Positions 53,614 through 61,885 of a stretch of DNA of 64,000 nt are shown here, in pieces; position 1 is the first letter of the stretch; each line of letters starts with the position of its first letter. The notes under the pieces are model-generated. The model did no database searches and was not told where the DNA came from. It was given only the letters and a program-made list of their open reading frames with translations. The stretch is from assembly GCF_004762095.1 (NCBI RefSeq), contig NZ_SIJH01000009.1:1-64000 (forward strand), given 5' to 3'. The position numbers and the translations under genes are program-made. The stretch comes from Tabrizicola caldifontis (GTDB lineage Bacteria > Pseudomonadota > Alphaproteobacteria > Rhodobacterales > Rhodobacteraceae).

Positions 53614-53817
53614 ATGACGAAGAACATGGGAACGATCGACCGCGGCCTGCGCGCCATCGTGGGCATTCTCGCGCTTCTTGGGGCCTTCGTTTTCGGCTGG
53701 TTCTCGGGCTGGGTGGTCTGGGTGGCCACGGTGGTCGGGGTGGTGATGCTGGCGACGTCGGCGCTGGGGAACTGCCCGCTTTATGGCGTGATCGGAATCA
53801 AGACCTGCAAGACCTGA
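53614..53817 (+). CDS. DUF2892 small membrane protein
   Basis: Encodes 67 residues: IDRGLRAIVGILALLGAF, a first membrane helix, a short loop and a second helix, then GNCPLYGVIGIKTCKT. DUF2892 proteins are often found beside rhodanese and sulfur genes. The two conserved cysteines (NCP and KTCK) could carry sulfane sulfur, as an inference. AAGGAGAGCGAC precedes the ATG. Confidence 0.85.
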   Translation: MTKNMGTIDRGLRAIVGILALLGAFVFGWFSGWVVWVATVVGVVMLATSALGNCPLYGVIGIKTCKT

Positions 53818-53824
53818 GGAGTTC

Positions 53825-54256
53825 ATGGAAACAGAGTTCACACCTTTGGCGTCGCTTGCAGGCGGCGTACTGATCGGTCTGGCCACAGTGCTGCTGATGG
53901 CGCTGCATGGCCGCATCATGGGGGCCACCGGCATCCTGGGCGGTATCATGCGGTGGGGCGACCTGGCGGACTGGTCCCTGCGGGCCGCCCTGCTGGCGGG
54001 CATGGCAGCCGGGCCGCTGGTGATGCTGGGGCTGACGGGGCAGGTGCCGGCCGTGGATCTTCCGGTTTCGACCCTTGCCGTCGTGCTGAGCGGGCTGATT
54101 GTCGGTGTAGGTGTCAGCTACGGGGGCGGCTGCACGTCGGGCCATGGGGTCTGCGGCAACGCCCGCTTCTCGCGTCGGTCGATCGTGGCGACACTGACCT
54201 TCATGGCGACGGCCTTTGCCACGGTCTTCGTCATACGCCATGTGATCGGAGGTTGA
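53825..54256 (+). CDS. YeeE/YedE-type membrane protein, first half
   Basis: Encodes 143 residues with four membrane helices. The GGGCTSGHGVCG segment is the conserved cysteine-containing signature of YeeE/YedE (TsuA-like) proteins, in which cysteines hand over thiosulfate or sulfane sulfur. Here the transporter is split in two genes, the PmpA/PmpB type. 1 nt before the second half. Confidence 0.85.
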   Translation: METEFTPLASLAGGVLIGLATVLLMALHGRIMGATGILGGIMRWGDLADWSLRAALLAGMAAGPLVMLGLTGQVPAVDLPVSTLAVVLSGLIVGVGVSYGGGCTSGHGVCGNARFSRRSIVATLTFMATAFATVFVIRHVIGG

Positions 54257-54257
54257 G

Positions 54258-54692
54258 ATGCGCCTGCTGTCCGCCCTGCTGATCGGTGTGATATTCGGCA
54301 CGGGAATCGCGCTTTCGGGCATGATGAACCCGGCCAAGGTGCTGAACTTCTTCGACCTTGCCGGAACCTGGGATCCCAGCCTTGCCTTCGTCATGGGGGG
54401 TGCGCTGGCTGTGGCGATCCCCGGATACCGGCTGGTTCTTGGCCGCCCGGCTCCTGTCATGGCCGACCGCTTCGACCTGCCGCAGACCCGGGTGATCGAC
54501 CGTCGCCTCGTTCTCGGCTCGGCTGCATTCGGCGTGGGCTGGGGCATCTCGGGCTTCTGCCCGGGTGGTGCCTTGCCCGCGCTCGGCACCGGCCGGATCG
54601 AGGTGTTCCTTTTCGTAGCTGCCCTGATCGGCGGCCTTCTGTTGGCGCGGGCGATCGAAGCCCGCCGCATTCTGGCCCGCAAGCCGGCCTGA
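54258..54692 (+). CDS. YeeE/YedE-type membrane protein, second half
   Basis: Encodes 144 residues with four helices. The paired signature SGMMNPAKVLNF and WGISGFCPGGALPALGTG with its cysteine match the second half of the two-gene YeeE/YedE transporters. Together with the preceding gene it should form one channel for a sulfur compound. Next gene 16 nt on. Confidence 0.85.
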   Translation: MRLLSALLIGVIFGTGIALSGMMNPAKVLNFFDLAGTWDPSLAFVMGGALAVAIPGYRLVLGRPAPVMADRFDLPQTRVIDRRLVLGSAAFGVGWGISGFCPGGALPALGTGRIEVFLFVAALIGGLLLARAIEARRILARKPA

Positions 54693-54708
54693 CCGAATGG
54701 AGGACGAC

Positions 54709-55593
54709 ATGACCGTCAAGGTCGATCTGACCGTAAAGCCCGAGGTGAAGGGCTTCTTCGACCCTGCTACGAACACCATCAGCTATGTGGTGAAGGATCC
54801 GGGGTCCAACGCCTGCGCCATCGTCGATTCCGTGATGGACATCGACTATGCCGCCGGGCGCATCACCTATGACCATGCCGACGAGATCATCGCCTATGTG
54901 AAGGAGAAGGGTCTGAAGGTCGAATGGCTGATCGAGACCCATGTCCATGCCGACCACCTCTCGGCCGCGCCCTACATCCAGAAGCATCTGGGCGGAAAGA
55001 TCGGCATCGGCCGCAACATCACCGTGGTACAGGACACCTTCGGCAAGATCTTCAACGAAGGGACCGAGTTCCAGCGTGACGGGTCGCAGTTCGACCGTCT
55101 GTTCGATGATGGCGACACCTATCAGGTCGGCACGATGACTTGCTACGCCATGCACACGCCAGGCCACACGCCGGCCTGCATGACCCACATCATGGGCGAC
55201 GCGGCCTTCGTGGGGGACACGCTGTTTATGCCTGACGGCGGCTCGGCCCGCGCCGACTTCCCCGGCGGCGATGCCGGAACGCTTTACGACAGCATCCAGA
55301 AGGTGCTGGCGCTGCCCGACGAGACGCGGCTTTTCATGTGCCATGACTACGGCCCGAACGGCCGCGACATCCGGTGGGAAACCACTGTGGCCGAGGAAAA
55401 GGCCCACAACATCCATGTCGGCGGTGGCAAGACGCGGGAAGAGTTCATCAGGTTCCGCACCGAACGCGACAAGACGCTGGCCATGCCGAAACTGATCATC
55501 CCGTCCTTGCAGGTGAACATGCGTGGCGGCGACCTGCCGCCGCCTGACGAAAGCGGAAAGCGCTTCCTCAAGGTGCCGATCAACGCGCTGTAA
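54709..55593 (+). CDS. MBL-fold hydrolase of the ETHE1/Blh type
   Basis: Encodes 294 residues. The metal motif THVHADHLS (His78, His80, Asp82, His83), the following MHTPGHTP, GDTLFMPDGGSARADFPGGDA and CHDYGPNGRDIRWETT fit persulfide dioxygenase-like MBL proteins (ETHE1, Blh). Blh of alphaproteobacteria oxidises persulfides or detoxifies sulfide with BigR-regulated YedE. The start at 54709 follows GGAGGACGAC. A non-sulfur MBL function cannot be excluded. Confidence 0.82.
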   Translation: MTVKVDLTVKPEVKGFFDPATNTISYVVKDPGSNACAIVDSVMDIDYAAGRITYDHADEIIAYVKEKGLKVEWLIETHVHADHLSAAPYIQKHLGGKIGIGRNITVVQDTFGKIFNEGTEFQRDGSQFDRLFDDGDTYQVGTMTCYAMHTPGHTPACMTHIMGDAAFVGDTLFMPDGGSARADFPGGDAGTLYDSIQKVLALPDETRLFMCHDYGPNGRDIRWETTVAEEKAHNIHVGGGKTREEFIRFRTERDKTLAMPKLIIPSLQVNMRGGDLPPPDESGKRFLKVPINAL

Positions 55594-55691
55594 GCCCACT
55601 GCTCATCGCGTCCTTGCGGTTGCTCTTCGCCACAGAAGACCGGCCGCAAGGCAGGGAAATGCGCCCCCCGACCCAACCGAAAGCCTGATCC

Positions 55692-57437
55692 ATGTCCCCG
55701 TTTGCCAGACGGCTTCCCATCCTCGACTGGGGCCGCAGCTATTCCCGCGCGACGCTTGGCGCCGACCTTATGGCGGCGCTGATCGTCACCATCATGCTGG
55801 TGCCACAGTCGCTGGCCTATGCGCTGCTGGCCGGCCTGCCGCCCGAGGCGGGGATCTATGCCTCGATCCTGCCGATCATCCTTTACGCCCTGTTCGGCTC
55901 CAGCCGGGTGCTGGCGGTGGGGCCGGTGGCCGTGGTCTCGCTGATGACCGCCGCCGCCGTGGGCCAGGTGGCAGAGGCCGGCACGGCGGGCTATGCCGCG
56001 GCTGCGCTGACGCTGGCACTGCTGTCCGGTCTGATGCTGTTCGCGATGGGTATGCTGAAGCTGGGGTTCCTGGCCAATTTCCTGAGCCATCCGGTAATCG
56101 CGGGCTTCATCACCGCCGCCGGTGTGCTGATCGCGGCTGGGCAGGTGCGGCACATTCTGGGTGTGTCCGGGTCAGGCGACACCCTGCCCGAAATCCTGCA
56201 CGCGCTGTGGCTGCACGCCGGTGAGACGAACCCGGTCACGCTGGCGATCGGGGCAGGTGCCACGGCCTTCCTGTTCTGGGTGCGCAAGGGTATGAAGCCG
56301 GCACTGCTGGCGCTGGGCACGCCGACCAGGGTTGCGGACATCCTGACCAAGGCCGGCCCGGTCTTCGCCGTAGCAGCGACCACCGCACTGGTCTGGGGGC
56401 TGGGCCTTGCCGACCGGGGCGTCAAGGTCGTGGGAGAGGTGCCGCAAGGACTGCCACCCTTCACGGTTCCCGACCTCTCGCCATCGCTGGTCTCGGTCCT
56501 GCTGATCCCGGCGGCGCTGATCTCGATCATCGGCTTTGTCGAAAGCGTCTCGGTCGCGCAGACGCTGGCCTCGCGCCGCCGCCAGCGGATCGACCCGGAT
56601 CAGGAACTTCTGGGACTGGGGGCCGCCAACATCGGGGCCTCATTCACCGGGGGCCTGCCGGTGACCGGGGGCTTCGCCCGGTCGGTCGTCAATGCCGATG
56701 CCGGGGCCGAGACGCCTGCCGCAGGGGCTTTCACCGCGGTCGGCCTCGCACTGGCTGCGCTGGCGCTGACGCCGCTGCTCTACTTCCTGCCGCAGGCCAC
56801 GCTGGCTGCCACGATCATCGTCGCGGTCCTGAGCCTGGTGGACCTGAAGATCCTGCGCCACACCTGGGCCTATTCGCGACGTGACTTCGCCGCCGTGGCG
56901 GCGACCATTCTTGTCACCCTGGCGCTGGGGGTGGAAACCGGCGTCTCGGTCGGGGTGGCGCTGTCGATCCTTCTGCACCTGCTGAACACGGCTAAACCGC
57001 ACGTGGCTGAAGTGGGCCTTGTCCCCGGTACCGAACATTTCCGCAATATCCATCGCCATAGGGTCGAAACCTGCCCGACGCTGCTGACCCTGCGCATCGA
57101 CGAAAGCCTGTATTTCGCCAACGCCCGTTTTCTTGAAGGCATGATCCTCGACCGCATTTCCGGTGACCCGCAGCTGACCGATGTGGTCCTGATGTGTTCG
57201 GCCGTGAACTCGATCGACTATTCGGCGCTGGAAACGCTGGAGGAACTGCAACGCGAATTGCAGGCCCGCGGCATCCGCCTGCACCTGTCCGAGGTCAAGG
57301 GCCCGGTGATGGACCGGTTGCAGACCACCGATTTCCTTCAGCACCTGACGGGAAAGGTCTTCAAGTCGCAATACGATGCCTTTGTTGCCCTGACCGGCGC
57401 CCGGGCGAAGCCGTCTGGGCGACCTGTCCAATCCTGA
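55692..57437 (+). CDS. SulP-family anion transporter
   Basis: Encodes 581 residues: a SulP transmembrane domain (about 15-410) with the family marks LGADLMAALIVTIMLVPQSL and GPVAVVSLMTAA, and a C-terminal STAS domain (about 440-560, VNSIDYSALETLEEL). SulP proteins move sulfate or bicarbonate and related anions. In this setting sulfate or sulfite exchange fits. Bicarbonate is also possible, as dabAB lies farther down. Confidence 0.88.
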   Translation: MSPFARRLPILDWGRSYSRATLGADLMAALIVTIMLVPQSLAYALLAGLPPEAGIYASILPIILYALFGSSRVLAVGPVAVVSLMTAAAVGQVAEAGTAGYAAAALTLALLSGLMLFAMGMLKLGFLANFLSHPVIAGFITAAGVLIAAGQVRHILGVSGSGDTLPEILHALWLHAGETNPVTLAIGAGATAFLFWVRKGMKPALLALGTPTRVADILTKAGPVFAVAATTALVWGLGLADRGVKVVGEVPQGLPPFTVPDLSPSLVSVLLIPAALISIIGFVESVSVAQTLASRRRQRIDPDQELLGLGAANIGASFTGGLPVTGGFARSVVNADAGAETPAAGAFTAVGLALAALALTPLLYFLPQATLAATIIVAVLSLVDLKILRHTWAYSRRDFAAVAATILVTLALGVETGVSVGVALSILLHLLNTAKPHVAEVGLVPGTEHFRNIHRHRVETCPTLLTLRIDESLYFANARFLEGMILDRISGDPQLTDVVLMCSAVNSIDYSALETLEELQRELQARGIRLHLSEVKGPVMDRLQTTDFLQHLTGKVFKSQYDAFVALTGARAKPSGRPVQS

Positions 57438-57469
57438 GCGTCACGGTGGAAATTCGGTGCGTGGCCCGT

Positions 57470-57550
57470 CCTGTCGCGCGGAAAGGCGGCAAGGCCATCG
57501 AACTGATCCCCCTGTCGCGCCAAAGCGTTTGACTTCGCCGCCTGTCGCGC
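57470..57550. repeat. Three direct repeats upstream of the creatininase-like gene
   Basis: CCTGTCGCGC occurs at 57470-57479, 57511-57520 and 57541-57550, on the same strand, 41 and 30 bases apart (near whole helical turns). The last two are extended by CAA. They precede the cassette start at 57581. A fourth copy on the other strand falls at the end of the lysR gene. Confidence 0.5.
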
Positions 57551-57580
57551 CAACCTTCCCGTGACCGGGGGAGAGGACCG

Positions 57581-58387
57581 ATGCAACACCGTCTATGGGC
57601 CGACTTCACGGCCCGCGATTTTGCCGCCCTGCCGCGCGACAGGCTGATCGCCGTCCTGCCGGTGGGGGCCATCGAACAGCACGGGCCACATCTACCCTTT
57701 GGAGTGGATCAGGCGATCCTTGACGGCATCATTGCCGCGACGATCCCGCTGCTGCCTGACGATCTGCCCGCGCTGATCCTGCCGACACTTCCGGTAGGAA
57801 AGTCAGACGAACATTCCGCCTTTCCCGGCACGCTGACCTTTTCCGCCGCTACGCTGATCGCCATGTGGTCCGAGATCGGCGACTCGGTGGCGCGCGCGGG
57901 TGTGCGCAAGCTGGTGATCCTGAATTCCCATGGCGGCCAGATCGCCCCCATGGACATCGTCGCCCGCGACCTGCGGCTGCGCCACGGGATGCTGGTCGTC
58001 GCCGCCAACTGGTTTGCCATGGGCATGCCGCCGGGTCTGTTCACGCCGGAAGAGGAACGCTTCGGCATCCATGCCGGCGATATCGAGACCTCGGTCATGC
58101 GTGCGCTGCACCCCGATCTCGTGCGCATGGACCACGCCCGCGACTTCCGCCCGCTGGTTGCCGACCTCGGCACGCGGCACCTGGGCCTGGCGCCCGCGGG
58201 CAAGCTTGCCTGGGCCGCGCAGGACATGCACCCGGCCGGAGCCTGCGGCAACGCAAGCCTTGCGACGGCAGAGAAGGGCCGACAGGTCATCGACCACGCC
58301 GCCCGGCAGATCGTGACGCTGCTGCAAGAGGTGGACCGGATGCCGCTGGATCATCTTTCCCGAAGCCCGGACCTTGACGCGCCATGA
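57581..58387 (+). CDS. Creatininase-family amidohydrolase
   Basis: Encodes 268 residues. The motif VGAIEQHGPHLPFGVDQAI holds the Glu, His and Asp metal ligands, and NSHGGQIAP and HAGDIETS the other His and Glu of the creatininase (CreA) and MftE family, which opens cyclic amides or hydrolyses amide bonds. The substrate is unknown. GGGGGAGAGGACCG precedes the ATG. The stop overlaps the next gene by ATGA. Confidence 0.85.
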   Translation: MQHRLWADFTARDFAALPRDRLIAVLPVGAIEQHGPHLPFGVDQAILDGIIAATIPLLPDDLPALILPTLPVGKSDEHSAFPGTLTFSAATLIAMWSEIGDSVARAGVRKLVILNSHGGQIAPMDIVARDLRLRHGMLVVAANWFAMGMPPGLFTPEEERFGIHAGDIETSVMRALHPDLVRMDHARDFRPLVADLGTRHLGLAPAGKLAWAAQDMHPAGACGNASLATAEKGRQVIDHAARQIVTLLQEVDRMPLDHLSRSPDLDAP

Positions 58388-59541
58388 TCCTTGATGCGGT
58401 CAACCTGAACGGCGCGACCGTGCGCCTCGTGCTTGAGGATGGCCGCATCGCCGCGATCGAGCCCATGCCCGGCCCGGCAACGCAGACCGCGATCCCGCTG
58501 CCGGTGGAACCGCATGTCCACCTCGACAAGGCCTTTACCATCCACCGCGCCCGGGCTGACCGGCTCGGCCTTTTCGGCGCGATCGAGGCAATGGCGGCGG
58601 ACAAGGCGCGCTGGACGCCGCTTGATCTGCTGACGCGGATCGAGGACGGGATGGCCGAGGCGTGGGCCGCCGGCTGCCGCGCGGTTCGCACCCATATTGA
58701 CTGGACCGAACCCGCCGTTCCGCTGGCGTGGGAGGTCGCCGCCGAGGTCGCCGAGGAATGGGCCGACCGGATGATGCTGGTGCGGGCCTCGCTTTCGCCG
58801 ATCGACCTGCTGGGCGACCCCGGCCACGGGCCGAAGATCGCCGAAAGGGTTGCGCGCGACGGGCAGGTGCTGGGGGCCTTCATCTACCGTCATCCGGGGC
58901 TGGAGGACGGCATTCCCTTCGTCTTCGACCTGGCCGAAAGGCACGATCTGTGGCTTGATTTCCACGTCGATGAAGGGTTGGAGGTCGAAGCCGCCGCGCT
59001 GGATCTGATCACGGCCGAGGCGACGCGGCGCGGCATGGGGGACCGGGTGCTTTGCGGCCATGCCTGCTCGCTCTCGATCCGGTCCGACGCCGACCGCGCC
59101 ATCGACGCGCTGGCGGCCTCGGGCGTGGCGCTAACGGTGATGCCGACCACGAACCTTTACCTCCAGGACATGACCCCCGGCCGCAGCCCCCGCCTGCGCG
59201 GCCTTGCCCCGGCGCAGGAGTTGCGCGCCGCCGGGGTGCCGGTCCTCCTGGGTACCGACAACGTGCGCGACCCGTTCTATCCGATGGGCGTTCATGACCC
59301 GCTGGAGTCCTTGCGTCTGGCGGCGTTGGCCGCGCATCTCGACCCTGCCGAATGGCTGGGCGCGATCACCGAGGCCCCCGCCCGCGCCCTGGGCCTTGCA
59401 CCTCAGCCGCTGGCCGTGGGCGAGCCTGCCGATTTCCTCTTGTTCCCCGCCCCAGACCTTCTGTCCGCACTCGCCCGCCCGGGCGTGCCGCGTCAGGTCT
59501 GGCGCGCGGGTTGTCCCCATGCCGAAGGGGTAGCGCCATGA
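58384..59541 (+). CDS. Amidohydrolase, cytosine deaminase-like
   Basis: Encodes 385 residues. The metal motif VEPHVHLDKAFT (HxH near residue 44) and the later FHVDEGLE, CGHACSLS and GTDNVRDPF carry the His, Glu and Asp residues of the CodA/cytosine deaminase branch of amidohydrolases. Substrate may be a cyclic N-compound other than cytosine. It overlaps both neighbours by ATGA, so it is cotranslated with them. Confidence 0.85.
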   Translation: MILDAVNLNGATVRLVLEDGRIAAIEPMPGPATQTAIPLPVEPHVHLDKAFTIHRARADRLGLFGAIEAMAADKARWTPLDLLTRIEDGMAEAWAAGCRAVRTHIDWTEPAVPLAWEVAAEVAEEWADRMMLVRASLSPIDLLGDPGHGPKIAERVARDGQVLGAFIYRHPGLEDGIPFVFDLAERHDLWLDFHVDEGLEVEAAALDLITAEATRRGMGDRVLCGHACSLSIRSDADRAIDALAASGVALTVMPTTNLYLQDMTPGRSPRLRGLAPAQELRAAGVPVLLGTDNVRDPFYPMGVHDPLESLRLAALAAHLDPAEWLGAITEAPARALGLAPQPLAVGEPADFLLFPAPDLLSALARPGVPRQVWRAGCPHAEGVAP

Positions 59542-60899
59542 CCGTGCCGATGGAAAAACTGACCGCCTTCCGTGCCATGATCGGCGAGGTGCCGGCGATG
59601 GACGATCCGAAATACGTCCAGGCCAAGTCGCGCGACTATTACTGGTATTCGCCGATCCTGAAGGAACAGCTTGACCCGCTGAGCGGCCAGCTGGTCGTCC
59701 AGCCCCGGACCGAGGCCGAGGTGATCACGGTTGCAGCCGCCTGCGCGCGCCTGCGCATCCCGCTGACCCTGCGCGGTGGCGGCACCGGCAACTATGGCCA
59801 GTGCGTGCCCCTGGAAGGCGGGGTGGTGATGGAGATGACGAAGCTCGACCGGATCATCGAGATCACCCCCGGCCGCGTCGTCTGCGAGGCCGGGGCGCGG
59901 ATCGAGCGGGTCGAGCATGCCGTCGCCGAGACCGGGCAGATGCTGTCGATGTTCCCCTCGACCAAGCGGCTGGCGACGATGGCGGGCTTCGTTTCGGGCG
60001 GGTCGGGAGGCATCGGGTCGCTGCGCAACGGGATGCTGCGGGATGGCACGAATATCACCTGGATCCGCCTTGTGACGCTCGAGGAAACCCCCAGGGTGAT
60101 CGAGTTGCAGGGGCCGGATATCCTGAAGGTCCAGCACGCCTACGGCACCAACGGCATCATCACGGCCATGGACTATGGCCTGACGCCGAAGATCGACTAC
60201 CGCCAGGTGGTGGCGCTGTTCGACGGCTACGACACCGCGCTGAAGGCGACGGTGACGGCGGCTGAAGCGGGAATCGAAAGCTTCCTGCTGACGGTCTGCG
60301 AACGCCGCTTCTCGCGCTTTTACAAGAAGCTCGCGAACATCTTCCCCCACACCCATGACGCTGTCTTCGCCATGATCGGCCCCGAAAGCCTTGCCGATTT
60401 CGAGGCACTGGTCGCGGCTCACGGCGGCAAGATCGTGCTGGTGAAGACCGACGCCGAGATGGGCGCGGCTGGCCTGCCCCCGGTCTGGGAATGCGGCTGG
60501 AACCATACCACGCTGCAGGCCTTGAAGGTCGAGCCCGGCATCTGGACCTATCTTCAGGTCGCCTACGCGCCCCCCTTGGACTATGCGCTCTGCGCCCGGC
60601 AACGGGACCGCTATGGCGAGGAAATCTACTGGCACCACGAAACCGCCCGCATGGCCGGCGAGGTGCATTTCTTCGCGCTGCCCATCGTGCGCTGGACGAC
60701 GAAAGAACGGATGTATCAGATCATCGCAGAGCTGGAGGCCGAGGGCTGCGCGATCTACGATCCCCATGCGATCACGATCGAGGACGGCGGCATGAAGGCG
60801 ATCGACACCGTCCAGATCGACTTCAAGCGCGAGGCCGATCCCTACGGGCTGATGAACCCAGGCAAGACGCGGGGCTGGACCTCGGGAATGGCGAAATAG
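59538..60899 (+). CDS. FAD-binding oxidoreductase (VAO/PCMH fold)
   Basis: Encodes 453 residues. The PCMH-type FAD domain begins at about residue 45 (QPRTEAEVITVAAACARLRI) with the FAD-binding loop RGGGTGNYGQ near 78 and the GGSGGIGSLRNG segment near 157. No obvious covalent-FAD His or Cys was identified. Probably oxidises an alcohol, hydroxy acid or amine produced or consumed by the two hydrolases. Overlaps the amidohydrolase gene (ATGA); ends 14 nt before the convergent lysR. Confidence 0.8.
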   Translation: MTVPMEKLTAFRAMIGEVPAMDDPKYVQAKSRDYYWYSPILKEQLDPLSGQLVVQPRTEAEVITVAAACARLRIPLTLRGGGTGNYGQCVPLEGGVVMEMTKLDRIIEITPGRVVCEAGARIERVEHAVAETGQMLSMFPSTKRLATMAGFVSGGSGGIGSLRNGMLRDGTNITWIRLVTLEETPRVIELQGPDILKVQHAYGTNGIITAMDYGLTPKIDYRQVVALFDGYDTALKATVTAAEAGIESFLLTVCERRFSRFYKKLANIFPHTHDAVFAMIGPESLADFEALVAAHGGKIVLVKTDAEMGAAGLPPVWECGWNHTTLQALKVEPGIWTYLQVAYAPPLDYALCARQRDRYGEEIYWHHETARMAGEVHFFALPIVRWTTKERMYQIIAELEAEGCAIYDPHAITIEDGGMKAIDTVQIDFKREADPYGLMNPGKTRGWTSGMAK

Positions 60900-60908
60900 G
60901 CCGCGTCG

Positions 60909-60927
60909 TCCTGTCAGCGCGACAGGA
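60909..60927. terminator. Bidirectional hairpin between the oxidoreductase and lysR
   Basis: TCCTGTC (60909-60915) pairs with GACAGGA (60921-60927), overlapping the lysR stop. No T-run on either strand. The right half read on the minus strand contains CCTGTCGCGC, the same word repeated upstream of the cassette. Confidence 0.4.
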
Positions 60928-61786
60928 CATCCGCAAGCAGCGGGTTGGGAAATCGCCGTTCCCTGGTCACCGCCAGGAAGGTTTCGCTGATTCCGTCCAG
61001 CCGGGCTGCCTCGACCAGTGTGCCGGCTTGCAGTTCGTCCTGCACGACGATCGGCGGAATGATGGCAAGCCCGGCATCCGCCCGCACCAGAAGCCGGATC
61101 ATTGCCATGTCATCGACTTCGGCCGCGATGACCGGGCTCACGTTCATCCGATCGACAAGGGCGTCGAAGGCCGACCGCAGCGCAGTCTCGCGGGTGGGCA
61201 GGACGAGCGGGCTTTCGCCAAGCAGGGCACGAAGTGGCCGGCTATCCGGTCCAAGTCGCGCGGGCGTGCCGATCAGGCTGATCGGCTGTTCGTCGATGCG
61301 ATGCACCAGCCAGTGACTGGCCGCATCGCGCGCGGGGGCAAGGTTGGTCAGCACCACGTCCAGCGCCAGCGCCTCTAGCCCGCGCAGCAGCTCGTCCTGC
61401 GAGCCGGAGCGAAGGACAACCTCGACATCAGGGCGCCCGATCAGGGGGTGCAGGAACTGGATCTGGAAGTTGCGCGACAGCGTGGCAAGGGCCCCGACGC
61501 GCAGGGCCCGCCGCGCGCGTCCTGTCTCGCGCAGGGTCGCGGTCAGGTCATCTGCCGTCCGGAAGATCGTTTCTGCATGGTCAAGGGCGATGCGCCCGGC
61601 CTCGGTAAGGGCCAGACCCCGGCCGCGCCTTTCGAACAGATCCTGGCCCAGCGACGCTTCCAGCGCCTTCAGCTGGCTGGACAGGGCCGATTGCGAAAGT
61701 CTGAGGCGCCGTGCGGCACCTGTAAGGGTGCCATCGATCGCAACGGCCCGGAACAGGCGCAAGTGGTGAAGGTTCAGCAGGGCCAT
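60914..61786 (-). CDS. LysR-family transcription regulator
   Basis: Encodes 290 residues. The N-terminal winged helix (FRAVAIDGTLTGAARRLRLS, residues ~12-31) and the GRGL wing resemble the NhaR-like branch; the rest is a periplasmic-binding-like effector domain (about 90-290). It is divergent from dabB with overlapping promoters, so it probably controls both itself and dabBA. The inducer is unknown; a metabolite related to inorganic carbon is likely. Confidence 0.88.
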   Translation of the reverse strand: MALLNLHHLRLFRAVAIDGTLTGAARRLRLSQSALSSQLKALEASLGQDLFERRGRGLALTEAGRIALDHAETIFRTADDLTATLRETGRARRALRVGALATLSRNFQIQFLHPLIGRPDVEVVLRSGSQDELLRGLEALALDVVLTNLAPARDAASHWLVHRIDEQPISLIGTPARLGPDSRPLRALLGESPLVLPTRETALRSAFDALVDRMNVSPVIAAEVDDMAMIRLLVRADAGLAIIPPIVVQDELQAGTLVEAARLDGISETFLAVTRERRFPNPLLADVLSR

Positions 61787-61788
61787 GG

Positions 61789-61844
61789 TTCTAACAAATA
61801 GAACATTTACGCATAATATATGTAATTTTTTAGAATTAACGCAA
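61789..61844. promoter_or_regulatory. Divergent promoters and LysR operator between lysR and dabB
   Basis: The 99-nt gap is AT-rich. On the minus strand TTGCGT (61844-61839), 18 bp, TATATT (61820-61815) fits a lysR promoter. On the plus strand TTACGC (61807-61812), 18 bp, TAGAAT (61831-61836) fits a dabB promoter. TTCTA-N5-TAGAA (61789-61803) is a perfect dyad with the T-N11-A form of LysR sites, just downstream of the lysR start point. Confidence 0.5.
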
Positions 61845-61885
61845 GCGCTAGATGACTGGGCGTGATCCAAACCCCGGAGTTGGCC

